DNA from: CAZNNH01 sp964574335
Lineage (GTDB): Bacteria > Acidobacteriota > Vicinamibacteria > Fen-336
Assembly: GCA_964574335.1 (NCBI GenBank)
Contig: CAZNNH010000126.1
Span: 1 to 18,077, forward strand
Direction of reading: 5' to 3'
DNA length: 18,077 nt
Position numbers and translations under genes: made by a program. The notes under the pieces are model-generated. The model had not been told where the DNA came from. It searched no databases and worked only from the letters and a program-made list of their open reading frames with translations. Below, one piece after another: positions 1 through 7,329 of the stretch. How positions within the stretch are numbered: position 1 is the stretch's first letter; the number at the start of each line of letters is the position of its first letter.

Positions 1-540
1 TACCCGATCCGGGTCGGTCCCTTCACCTACATCCACGAGGAGCCGGAGGGCTGGTCGGTTGGGGTGGTTCGCCACCACCACCGGACCCAGGACTACTTCG
101 GCAACGCGGTCTACGGTGGCCGCAGCAAGGCGCTGATCGCCGCTCGGCGCTTCCGCGACCGCCTCCTTCTGCGAGTCGACCCGGACACCCGCGCGCAGAG
201 ACGCCCGCCCAAGGGTCACCGCACGGGCGTGCCGGGCGTCACTCTCGAGCGGTACGTGGTGGAGGGCCGCGCCTACCAGCGATACGTCGCCTCCTGGGTG
301 GATCCGGAGAAGGGCGGCCAGCGGCGCCGGTTCTCGGTCCTGCGCCACGGCAGGGAGGGAGCGCGTGCCCTGGCCATCCAAGCCCGTGAGAAGGGCGCGG
401 CGCACACCCGAGCCGTCCTCCTCGCGAGACAGCGCGAGGAGGCCAGGGAGCGCCTCGCCAAGAGCCCGCCGCAGCCCCGCCGGGTCAAGGACCCCCTCGC
501 CCGCAAGGGGATCAAGATGCCCCCTCGGGCCCGACGCTGA
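1..540 (+). CDS. AP2-like DNA-binding domain protein, 5' partial
   Basis: The reading frame is open from base 1 with no in-frame stop, so the gene starts outside the window; a GTG at 64 exists but residues before it look coding (PFTYIHEEPEGWSVGVVRHH), so it is probably not the start. About 179 residues are visible. Residues roughly 75-130 (counted from the window edge) read GVPGVTLERY, then YQRYVASWVDPEKGGQRRRF, then SVLRHGREGARALAIQARE. This is the layout of the bacterial AP2/ERF-like fold: three strands with a GVxGV entry, a conserved W, a FSV strand and an A-rich helix. The preceding YGGRSKALIAARRFRDRLL helix is usual in bacterial AP2-like proteins. The tail is very basic (ARKGIKMPPRARR). 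In bacteria such domains occur in homing endonucleases, integrases and stand-alone DNA-binding proteins; no nuclease domain is visible in this part. DNA binding is inferred and the target is unknown. Confidence 0.7.
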   Translation, partial: YPIRVGPFTYIHEEPEGWSVGVVRHHHRTQDYFGNAVYGGRSKALIAARRFRDRLLLRVDPDTRAQRRPPKGHRTGVPGVTLERYVVEGRAYQRYVASWVDPEKGGQRRRFSVLRHGREGARALAIQAREKGAAHTRAVLLARQREEARERLAKSPPQPRRVKDPLARKGIKMPPRARR

Positions 541-549
541 CCGCCGTCC

Positions 550-921
550 TCAGTCGCCCGCGTCGTCGCCGGCCCTGCCGAAGGCCGCCATCAGGTCGGC
601 CTGGCCCCGACGGCTGATGGGCAGCACCTTGTTGACCGGTGGATCCAGGCGCAGCTCCCAGCCCGAGCCGTCGTGGTTGGGCCGGATCTCGAGCACCCGA
701 TCCAGGTTCACCGCGTGGTTCCGGTGAACGCGGAGGAAGCCGACCGCCTGCAGCTCCGCCATCACCTCGCCGAGCGAGCGGACGTCGCGCAGGCGGGTGG
801 CCCCCCGGAGGCGGACCCGGGTCTCGTCGCCGTCCGCCTCGAGGTAGTAGATATCCCGGGGCTCCACGGCGCGTCGCCGCCGATTGGCCAGGTGCAGAAG
901 AACTCGGCTGGGTCCCGCCAT
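550..921 (-). CDS. LytTR-domain transcriptional regulator, no receiver domain
   Basis: A 123-residue protein that is essentially one LytTR DNA-binding domain. It shows the family signatures in order: VEPRDIYYLEADGDET, then a GFLRVHRNHAVNL block (usual form F-x-R-x-H-R-S/N-x-x-V-N), and the end motif VLPISRR. No receiver domain, membrane segment or histidine kinase is present, so activity must be controlled by abundance, a ligand or an unseen partner. A GTG at 939 would add six residues. That GTG lies inside a promoter module duplicated upstream of the neighbouring gene, where the equivalent GTG is out of frame, so ATG at 921 is the better start. A possible extended -10 (TGGTAGAAG) ends 8 nt before this ATG, which would give a nearly leaderless mRNA. 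Three 20-bp direct repeats immediately upstream suggest autoregulation. The domain call is secure; the regulatory role is inferred. Confidence 0.9.
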   Translation of the reverse strand: MAGPSRVLLHLANRRRRAVEPRDIYYLEADGDETRVRLRGATRLRDVRSLGEVMAELQAVGFLRVHRNHAVNLDRVLEIRPNHDGSGWELRLDPPVNKVLPISRRGQADLMAAFGRAGDDAGD

Positions 922-929
922 CCCGGTGA

Positions 930-1021
930 CTTCTACCACGGCTCGGGAAAGGATGGAACAGACGGTCGTTTCAGGGAATGAGCGGTCCCTTCAGGGAATG
1001 AGCGGTCGTTCTGGGGAATGG
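930..1021 (-). promoter_or_regulatory. Duplicated promoter module, copy 1, with three 20-bp direct repeats (putative LytTR boxes)
   Basis: Bases 956-975, 976-995 and 996-1015 are three consecutive 20-bp units with consensus GAATGAGCGGTCsTTCwGGG on the plus strand, followed by a GAATGG remnant at 1016-1021. Read towards the LytTR gene (minus strand), units 2 and 3 contain ACCGCTCAT and unit 1 contains ACCGTCTGT. Each matches 8 of 9 positions of the LytTR box consensus [TA][AC][CA]GTTN[AG][TG], quoted from memory. Boxes lie at 958-966, 978-986 and 998-1006. Two helical turns between boxes is the usual LytTR arrangement. An extended -10 candidate TGGTAGAAG lies at 938-930, so the boxes sit upstream of the -35 position, as for an activator. 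The whole stretch aligns without gaps to 3038-3129, with 10 mismatches in 92 bases. Confidence 0.7.
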
Positions 1022-1051
1022 TCCTCCCGGCACGCGGTTCCGCGAGACCAC

Positions 1052-3028
1052 TCATGGCGTCATCTTGTAGTCGCGCTCGAGGATGAGCGCCGCGTCCGGT
1101 CCTTTCCAGTACGGCTCGATCCAGCGCAGGCGCTGGTCCTTCCAGTTGGAAGGGGCCCGCCGCCAATGACCGCGCACCATGAAGCGTTTGAAGATCCGGC
1201 TGCCCTGGGCGTGCCCCCCCAGAGCGGCCAGGCGCCTCACCTGTGAGATCGGTATCTTGCCCGGAAGGTAGAAGACGTCCTCGTCCGAGTAGTCTCGCGT
1301 GGGAAAAGGCGGCGGCTGGCGGCGGCCGGGGCCGCCCCCCGCCGCGCCACCCTTCGCCGGCGCGACCAGGACCCGGGCGTCGAGGTGGGCGGTGGTGGCG
1401 TAGAGGGCCGCGTTCAGCGCCAGCCGCACCACCTCCTTGAGCTCCCCACTCGCGAACACCGACTCGCGCCTCTCCACGTCGGGGAAGGTGCTCTCGAGGA
1501 CGCGGTCGAGCCGGTCGCGGGGGCGGACCAGAAGATCGCGGGCCAGGAGGTAGGGCCAGTCGCCATCGCCGTGGTCGGCCAGGAGGCTGACGTCGAGGCC
1601 GCTGGCGTCGCCGGGCGCCGGGATCCGGGTCAAGTAGACCGTCGCCGCGCGCAGCGCGCTCCCTCGCCGGTGATCGGGATCCTGCGCCAGCGCTCGGGCC
1701 ACCAGGCGCAGTGAGAAGGCGTCGGTAAACACGAACGCGCAGGCCGGGAAGGGCGGGACCAGGAGCTCCCCTTCCACGTCCAGGTCCGTCTCGCTCAACT
1801 GGAAGGCCAGCGACTCGTCGACCCAGAACGTCTTCCGGTAATGGGCCTCGAAGTTACCCATCAGGAAGATGTGGTGGCCGAGGAAGTCGGCCTCCTCCGC
1901 CGCGGCCCGGCGCGAGTATCCTTCGATGACGTGATAGGCGGCGGCGTACGCCTCGAGGAACTTCCGGACCTCGGCATCCGCCGCCACGGCCTCCTGCGGC
2001 CAGGTGATCGACGGGCCCCACGACGGCGAGGCGCGCATCCGTCGGGCCAGGGAAGGGACCACCTCCCGCAGCCCGGGCACCAGCCGGGCCACCAGCTCGT
2101 GAGCCAGCGGCGGCAGCGAGTGCCGTTTCTCGCTCGTCGCCTGCGGTCCCGGATCCTCCTGACGCGGCCCCTCCGGGAGCGCCGGCCACGAGATCTCCGG
2201 AGGCTTCCACTCGGCCGCCGTCTCCGCGGCGGCCAGCCCCGCCAGGGCGCCGGATCGCTCGCGGCCGCCCCCACCGTGCCCGCGGAGCCACTGGTGGACC
2301 CGGGGGATCACCGACAGCATGAGCCTCTCGCGGCTCGCCCCGGGGGCCGCGGCGCGCGCCGCTTCGAGCTCCCCACGCAGCCGACCCAGGACGGCGTCCC
2401 GCCTGGAAGGGGAAAGCGCCGCGCAGGCACCGCTCAGCTCGTGGTGGTCCTCGAGCCGCAGGACCCAGCCGAGGAGCAGGTCCCCCCCTTCCAGGTGCAG
2501 CGTCCCCAGGCGCTCCTGAACGAAGAGGGGACGTCCCTCGAGCAGGTCCTCGAGCTCCAGCCCCTCCCGGATCCGGACCTCTCGGACCTCGAACAGCGAG
2601 AACCACGACTGGTCGCGCAGGCAGGTGAGCGCGGCGACCTCGTCCCTGCTGAGATCCCGTCGCCGCTCCCTCAGGAACCGCTGGACCAGTCGCTGCCCCG
2701 ACGCGTCGGCGTAGCCGGCCGTGGCCCAGCCGCCGAGGAGGGGCTCCTCCCACCGCGCGACCGGCCAGTCCCCGCCGAGCATCGCGATCCGGGCCTCGTC
2801 CATCCAGCCGCCGTGCTCGTCGGCGAACCGCCGGAGCCTCGTCCCGGCGCTCTCGTACGCCTCGTGGGTCGCCCGCCCGGCGTGCGGGAGGTAGCCGCAG
2901 TCGGCCGGACACTCGATCTCCCGTTGCCGGTGGCTCCCGCAGCAGGGCGCGCAGAGAGGTCCGGCGAGGGCGGGACAGGTCCGTTTGCCCTTTCGTCGGC
3001 CACAGTAGCTACAGATCATCAGGCCCAC
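1052..3028 (-). CDS. Cysteine-rich (putative zinc-ribbon) protein with C-terminal RGHWR/WIEPYWKG motif, function unknown
   Basis: A 658-residue soluble protein (GTG start at 3028; ATG at 3019 is an alternative). The N-terminal 46 residues hold eight cysteines (C6, C9, C18, C26, C29, C30, C40, C44, counted from GTG) in a CxYCGRRKGKRxC, LCAPCCG, CPADCGYL pattern, probably two zinc sites. Residues about 50-270 are helical and charged; about 270-310 is a proline-rich linker. The last third has a hydrophobic core (LLVPPFPACAFVF, then VYLTRIPAPG). It ends in MVRGHWRRAP, then RLRWIEPYWKGPD. That tail resembles the C-terminal signature of proteins related to the anti-CRISPR AcrVA2, a comparison made from memory. 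No catalytic motif is recognised. The gene stands alone behind a copy of the LytTR-box promoter module, so it is a likely target of the adjacent LytTR regulator. The name states only what is visible. Confidence 0.8.
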   Translation of the reverse strand: MGLMICSYCGRRKGKRTCPALAGPLCAPCCGSHRQREIECPADCGYLPHAGRATHEAYESAGTRLRRFADEHGGWMDEARIAMLGGDWPVARWEEPLLGGWATAGYADASGQRLVQRFLRERRRDLSRDEVAALTCLRDQSWFSLFEVREVRIREGLELEDLLEGRPLFVQERLGTLHLEGGDLLLGWVLRLEDHHELSGACAALSPSRRDAVLGRLRGELEAARAAAPGASRERLMLSVIPRVHQWLRGHGGGGRERSGALAGLAAAETAAEWKPPEISWPALPEGPRQEDPGPQATSEKRHSLPPLAHELVARLVPGLREVVPSLARRMRASPSWGPSITWPQEAVAADAEVRKFLEAYAAAYHVIEGYSRRAAAEEADFLGHHIFLMGNFEAHYRKTFWVDESLAFQLSETDLDVEGELLVPPFPACAFVFTDAFSLRLVARALAQDPDHRRGSALRAATVYLTRIPAPGDASGLDVSLLADHGDGDWPYLLARDLLVRPRDRLDRVLESTFPDVERRESVFASGELKEVVRLALNAALYATTAHLDARVLVAPAKGGAAGGGPGRRQPPPFPTRDYSDEDVFYLPGKIPISQVRRLAALGGHAQGSRIFKRFMVRGHWRRAPSNWKDQRLRWIEPYWKGPDAALILERDYKMTP

Positions 3029-3037
3029 CGCCGAAGC

Positions 3038-3129
3038 CTTCTATCACGGCTCGGGAGGGGATGGAACAGACGGTCGTTCTGGCGAATGAGCGGTCCTTCC
3101 AGGGAATGAGCGGTCCTTCTGGGGAATGG
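3038..3129 (-). promoter_or_regulatory. Duplicated promoter module, copy 2, with three 20-bp direct repeats (putative LytTR boxes)
   Basis: Units at 3064-3083, 3084-3103 and 3104-3123, plus a GAATGG remnant at 3124-3129, repeat the arrangement of 956-1021 at identical spacing to the extended -10 candidate (TGATAGAAG at 3046-3038). LytTR-box-like 9-mers on the minus strand are at 3066-3074, 3086-3094 and 3106-3114. The -10 ends 9 nt before the GTG at 3028. The first half of each unit (GAATGAGCGGTC) is nearly invariant while the second half varies (CTTC or GTTC), which points to the first half as the contacted part. Overall identity with copy 1 is 82 of 92 bases by hand alignment, without gaps. 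Confidence 0.7.
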
Positions 3130-3173
3130 GCCGGGATCCTTCCGGGGTCCGGCTTCGAAGGAATACTCAGGAT

Positions 3174-3216
3174 GTCATCCCCGTCGGGACAGCCTCGAAG
3201 AGGCGCTCAGGATGAC
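3174..3216. repeat. Nested inverted repeat downstream of the TonB-dependent receptor (REP-like or terminator-like)
   Basis: GTCATCC (3174-3180) pairs with GGATGAC (3210-3216), and inside it GCCTC (3192-3196) pairs with GAGGC (3200-3204) around a 3-nt loop. The element lies 16 bases past the stop codon of the receptor gene. The words GTCATCCTGAG and GAAGGATC, both visible here on the minus strand, recur in intergenic hairpins of many bacteria. No T-run follows on either strand, so intrinsic termination is not shown. It may stabilise the mRNA 3' end or be a decayed mobile repeat. Confidence 0.5.
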
Positions 3217-3231
3217 GGTGTGGGTGGGCTC

Positions 3232-5805
3232 TCAGTCGAGCTTGAGGCGCAGCTCCAGAAAGACCGAACGCTTGAGGATGTCGCCGAAGACGTGCTGCTG
3301 GATGGTCTTGTTGGCCAGGTTGGTGCCGCGCACGAGGGCCGACAGGCGGCCGTCGGCGAGCCTGACGCCGAGGCTGGCGTTCAACATGGTGAAGGCGTCG
3401 GTCCGGCCGTGGTACGGCAGCGTCAGCACGTCCTGCCAGAAGGCCCAGCCGGTGTAGTTGAAGGTGGCGCTGCCGAAGAGGCGGTCGGTGTCGAAGCGGA
3501 CCTCGGCGTTGAACCGATGTCGCGGGGCAACGCCCACCTCCTCGGTCGGGTACGAGATCTGGTCGGGGTCGGCCCTCAGGACCTTCGGCGTGTCCTGGAA
3601 CGAGTAGTTGGCCGAGGCCGACAGGCTGCGGCTCAGGCGATGGTCGATCGACAGCTCCAGCCCGCGCTGGCGGATCGGTCCCAGGTTCAGGTAGGTGGTC
3701 ACCGTCCGCGGGATCGGGTCCAGCAAACCCTGCTGCAGCAGGAAGCCGTAGAGCGGCCCGGGGATCCCCGGCGGCGGGACCTCCGGCGTGTAGACGTCGA
3801 AGCCGGGAAGGCCCTCGGGGTGGGTGGGGCTCGGGACGATGTTGACGAAGTTCAGGCTGTCGTCGGTGTCGTTCTGGAACCAGGCGACGCCGAGGGTGGT
3901 GCGGCCCGCCACCGTTCCCGTATAGGCCACCTCGAAGGCCGTCACCGACTCCTGCTTCAGGTCGGGGTTGCCGACGTTGCGGACGACGACCGGGACCGGC
4001 TCGCTGGGCACCAGCGAGCAGAGGTCCGGAGGCAGCTCGCCGATCGAGCACAGGCCGAGCAACGGGGTGAGGTCGATGGGGTCGACGCCGGGCGCGTAGA
4101 TGTCCTGCTCCAGGTAGTTGTGGACCGCCGAGGGAGCGCGGAAGGCCCGGTTGAAGGAGACCCGCAGCGAATGGTTGGGGGTGGGCTTGAACATGGCGCT
4201 CAGGCGGGGCGAGAAGACCGGGTCCTCGATGTTGCCGAACTTGTCCACCCGGGCGCCGAGCGAGAAGCGGAGCTTGTCCCAGTAGATCTCGTCCTCCAGG
4301 TAGAGACCCAGCTCGGTCCGGTTCTTCGCGTTCGGCGTCAGCGTGATCTCGAAGGCGTTGCGCCGGAGGTTGCCGCCGTAGGTCAGGATCTGGTTCCCGC
4401 CCAGGACCCGCGAGTCCCCCACCTCGAGGTCGTAGGTCTTTGTCTTGAAGCTCAGCTCCACCGGGTCCCCGGTGAGGGGATCCTCGAGCAGCAGGTTGGG
4501 GGCGTCGACATCGAAGAAGTTGCCGTAGCCGGCGACGTGCAACGCCCCCTTCGTGTACGCCACCCGACCGAACGCCACGTACGAGCCCTTCTGGATGTCG
4601 AAGGGCCCGATCCCGGTGTGCATGATCCCCGACGTCCCCGAGTAGCCGCCGCTGTAGGAGATCTGCCCGCCGCCGGCCAGCTCCTGGTCGACGCGCACCT
4701 CGAAGCGGGGCTGGTCGGTCGGGCTGTTGCTGAAGGCCAGCCCCCGCGGTCCCGGCCCGTCGATCGGGTACGGGGCGCCGCCGGTGACGATGCTGGGATC
4801 GAGGGGGTGGGTGCCGAGCGGCACGCAGCCGGTCTGCGGTGCCCCCGAGCACGGGAACGTGGCGCCGGTGAAGGGGTCGCGAAGCGTCTCCACGCCGATC
4901 GGGCGCGAGTAGGGGTCGGAGTGGAAGTAGCCGGCCGAGACGCGGTAGGAGAAGCGGTGGCTCGGGGCCCGCGACAGCGAGAACCCGCCGCCGTACGCCG
5001 AGCCGTCGCCCTCGGCCTGGCGGGAGCCGGCGTCGCGGTTGAGCCGGCCGAGGCTGAGGTCGAGGCGGATCCCCTCCGCCTCGCGCGGCGACTTGGTGAT
5101 GATGTTCACCACCCCGGTCAGGGCGTTGGCCCCCCACACCACCGACGCCGGGCCCCGCACCACCTCGATCTGCTTGATCTCGTCGGGATTGGTCGGGACC
5201 AGGTCCCACATCACGAAGCCGAAGAAGTCCAGGTACAGCGAGCGGCCGTCGAGCAGAGCCAGCTCGGAGCTGGCCAGGGTGCCGGCCGAGGTGCGGGTGG
5301 TGAGCTGGACGTCGCGGGCCGAGGTCTGGACCACGTTGACGCCCGGAACCGCCCGCAGCACCTCGCCGATCCCCTGGGCCGGCAGCAGCTCGAGCTGCTC
5401 GCCGCTGATCACGCTCAGGGTGGCCGGGGCGTTGGTGAGCGTCGACTCGGTCTTGGAGGCGCTCACCACCACCGTCTCGCCCAGGCTCCCCATCGAGAGG
5501 GTGAACGGGAGCTCCACCAGCGTCTCGGCCACCTCGACCTCGCGGCGAGCCGCGGCGAAGCCCTCGGCCTCCACCGAAACCTGGTACCGCCCCGGGGCCA
5601 GGCCCACCGCCCGGTAGCGGCCGGCGTCATCGGTGGAGAGGAGAAGGCGCAGACCCTCGGGGCCGGTCAGGACCACCGTCGCCCCGGAGAGCACGCCCCC
5701 TGAGGGGTCCAGAACGGTCCCGGCCACGCCGCCTTCCTGCGCCCAGGCACCCGCACCGGAGAGCCACAGCGAGAAGACCACGATCGCGGTGAAGAGCGCT
5801 CTCAT
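3232..5805 (-). CDS. TonB-dependent outer-membrane receptor with N-terminal carboxypeptidase-regulatory-like domain
   Basis: An 857-residue outer-membrane active transporter driven by TonB-ExbBD. The start is ATG at 5805, with GGAGG 7 nt upstream and a signal peptide (MRALFTAIVVFSLWL, cleavage near AWA-Q, residue 22); an in-frame extension to 5901 lacks these signs. Residues about 25-100 form a carboxypeptidase-regulatory-like beta-sandwich (GVAGTVLDPSGG, then AGRYRAVGLAPGRYQV). Next come a TonB-box-like ETVVVSA and the plug domain (about 105-240) with IEVVRGPASVVWGANALTGV and VNIITKSPRE. The rest is beta-barrel, with aromatic strands and SLGARVDKFG, LRVSFNRAFRAPS and ending FLELRLKLD. The 115-base gap to mpl holds its own possible extended -10, so it need not be co-transcribed with the recycling operon. 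Substrate is unknown: no siderophore, cobalamin or glycan genes adjoin it, and no SusD partner is present. The family call is very secure. Confidence 0.96.
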   Translation of the reverse strand: MRALFTAIVVFSLWLSGAGAWAQEGGVAGTVLDPSGGVLSGATVVLTGPEGLRLLLSTDDAGRYRAVGLAPGRYQVSVEAEGFAAARREVEVAETLVELPFTLSMGSLGETVVVSASKTESTLTNAPATLSVISGEQLELLPAQGIGEVLRAVPGVNVVQTSARDVQLTTRTSAGTLASSELALLDGRSLYLDFFGFVMWDLVPTNPDEIKQIEVVRGPASVVWGANALTGVVNIITKSPREAEGIRLDLSLGRLNRDAGSRQAEGDGSAYGGGFSLSRAPSHRFSYRVSAGYFHSDPYSRPIGVETLRDPFTGATFPCSGAPQTGCVPLGTHPLDPSIVTGGAPYPIDGPGPRGLAFSNSPTDQPRFEVRVDQELAGGGQISYSGGYSGTSGIMHTGIGPFDIQKGSYVAFGRVAYTKGALHVAGYGNFFDVDAPNLLLEDPLTGDPVELSFKTKTYDLEVGDSRVLGGNQILTYGGNLRRNAFEITLTPNAKNRTELGLYLEDEIYWDKLRFSLGARVDKFGNIEDPVFSPRLSAMFKPTPNHSLRVSFNRAFRAPSAVHNYLEQDIYAPGVDPIDLTPLLGLCSIGELPPDLCSLVPSEPVPVVVRNVGNPDLKQESVTAFEVAYTGTVAGRTTLGVAWFQNDTDDSLNFVNIVPSPTHPEGLPGFDVYTPEVPPPGIPGPLYGFLLQQGLLDPIPRTVTTYLNLGPIRQRGLELSIDHRLSRSLSASANYSFQDTPKVLRADPDQISYPTEEVGVAPRHRFNAEVRFDTDRLFGSATFNYTGWAFWQDVLTLPYHGRTDAFTMLNASLGVRLADGRLSALVRGTNLANKTIQQHVFGDILKRSVFLELRLKLD

Positions 5806-5851
5806 GCCGTTCCTCCCGGCTCGTGTCTTTGTGGGTTCGACGTCCGGCGAA

Positions 5852-5860
5852 GCTATACCA
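5852..5860 (-). promoter_or_regulatory. Possible extended -10 of the TonB-dependent receptor gene
   Basis: The minus strand reads TGGTATAGC, an extended TGn plus 4 of 6 bases of TATAAT, about 47 bases before the receptor ATG. No convincing -35 lies 16-18 bases upstream, which extended -10 promoters can lack. This is a motif match only. Confidence 0.35.
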
Positions 5861-5919
5861 CGAAGCCTCGCCCGTTGGCCAGGCGTCGAGCGGGCCCACA
5901 TCAGCGCGGGTGAGACGGG

Positions 5920-7329
5920 CTAGGACCGGTCCGGGCGCCCCGCCAGCGCGGCGAGGAGGCGGGCCTGGATCCCGCCGAAGCCGCCGTTCGAGAGCAGCAC
6001 CACGGTGTCGCCGGGGCGCAGCTCCCCGGCCAGCCAGGTCACGATCTCGGGGACGCCGGGGACGAACCGGGCGTCTTTCCCCAGCGCGCGGATGCCCCGC
6101 ACCAGCGCCTGCTCCGACAGGCGGCGCTCTTCCGGGACCTTGCCCGGAAGATGGGCGGCCGCCACCACCACGACGTCGGCCAGGGCCAGGGCACGGGCGA
6201 AGTCGTCCTGGAAGATGCGGGTCCTGGAGGTGAACGAGCGCGGCTCGAAGGCTGCGAACAGCCGGCCGCCCGCTCCCAGCAGGCGCCGCAGCGTCCGCAG
6301 CGTCTCCCGCACCGCGGTCGGGTGGTGGGCGAAGTCCTCGAGCACCAGAACCCCGCCCGGCTCCCCCAGCCGCTCCAGCCGTCGCCTGACGCCCTTGAAG
6401 GTCGAGAGCGCCGAGGCGGCCCTCTCCGGCTCCACGCCGGCGGCGGCCGCCGCCGCGATCGCGGCCAGGGCGTTCCTCACGTTGTGCTCGCCGTGGAGGG
6501 GAAGCGACACCTGAAGCGGAGGCTCGCCGCGGCGGCGCAGCCGGAAGTCGCAGCCTCGGAGCGTGTGCTGGAGGTCCTCGGCGCGCCAGTCGGCCTCGCC
6601 GTCGATGGCGAAGGTCTCGACCGGGCAGTAGGCCCTCGGCAGCAGCTCCCGCACCGTGGCGCTCTCGATGCCGGCCACGATCCGGCCCCGCCTCGGGACC
6701 ACGCTCAGCAGCCTGAGGAACGCGGTCTTCACCGCCTCGAGGTCCGGAAAGATGTCGGCGTGATCGAACTCCACGTTCCCGATCACGGCCACGTCGGGCA
6801 GGTAATGAACGAACTTGGGGCGCTTGTCGAAGAAGGCGCAGTCGTACTCGTCGCCCTCGACCACGAAGTGCCGTCCCCGGCCCAGCCGGTAGCTCCGCCG
6901 GAAGTCGGCGGGCACGCCCCCCACCAGGAACGACGGGTCCAGGCCGGCACGGTCGAGGACCAACGCCAGCATCGACGTGGTGGTGGTCTTGCCGTGGGTC
7001 CCCGCCACCACCAGCGACTCATGGCCACGGATCAGCTCGTCGCCCAGGAGCGCCGGCAGGCTGGTCATCCGCTGCCGGCGGTCGAGCACCACCTCGACCT
7101 CCGGGTTGCCGCGCGAGAGGGCGTTGCCGATCACCACCAGGTCGGCGTCCTCGGGAACGTTCTTCTCGTGGTATGGCGAGCGGAGCGGGATGCCGAGCGC
7201 CGCGAGCTGGTCGGACATCGGCGGGTAGACGTCCTGGTCGGAGCCGGTGACCTCGTCCCCGCGCTCCCGCAGCAACCCGGCCAGCGAGGCCATGGCCGTG
7301 CCACACGCCCCCGACAGGTGGACCTTCAT
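5920..7329 (-). CDS. mpl: UDP-N-acetylmuramate:L-alanyl-gamma-D-glutamyl-meso-diaminopimelate ligase
   Basis: A 469-residue Mur-ligase family enzyme that joins recycled L-Ala-D-Glu-meso-DAP tripeptide to UDP-MurNAc in the cytoplasm, using ATP. The N-terminus carries the Mpl/MurC nucleotide-sugar loop (SGACGTAMASLAGLL, about residues 6-20) and the Mpl-typical VTGSDQDVYPPMS (27-39). The ATP loop GTHGKTTTT starts at residue 110, and the central domain has GDEYDCAFFDKRPKF and VEFDHADIF. The C-terminal domain has LEDFAHHPTAVRETL and FEPRSFTSRTRIF. VYPPMS and EYDCAFFDKR favour Mpl over MurC. The start is ATG at 7329, in a 4-base ATGA overlap with the ldcA stop, implying translational coupling; the frame extends to 7374 but those residues lie inside ldcA. 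It sits with ldcA and nagZ, the enzymes that make its substrate. Confidence 0.95.
   Translation of the reverse strand: MKVHLSGACGTAMASLAGLLRERGDEVTGSDQDVYPPMSDQLAALGIPLRSPYHEKNVPEDADLVVIGNALSRGNPEVEVVLDRRQRMTSLPALLGDELIRGHESLVVAGTHGKTTTTSMLALVLDRAGLDPSFLVGGVPADFRRSYRLGRGRHFVVEGDEYDCAFFDKRPKFVHYLPDVAVIGNVEFDHADIFPDLEAVKTAFLRLLSVVPRRGRIVAGIESATVRELLPRAYCPVETFAIDGEADWRAEDLQHTLRGCDFRLRRRGEPPLQVSLPLHGEHNVRNALAAIAAAAAAGVEPERAASALSTFKGVRRRLERLGEPGGVLVLEDFAHHPTAVRETLRTLRRLLGAGGRLFAAFEPRSFTSRTRIFQDDFARALALADVVVVAAAHLPGKVPEERRLSEQALVRGIRALGKDARFVPGVPEIVTWLAGELRPGDTVVLLSNGGFGGIQARLLAALAGRPDRS

Noticed and set aside
1033..1044. CGCGG-TT-CCGCG as terminator of the 658-residue gene
   Set aside because: A two-base loop is too tight, and no T-run follows on the minus strand.
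3061..5703. 880-residue plus-strand open frame
   Set aside because: It is antisense to the TonB-dependent receptor, rich in Gly/Arg/Val/Glu with no domain motifs; a high-GC shadow of the receptor gene.
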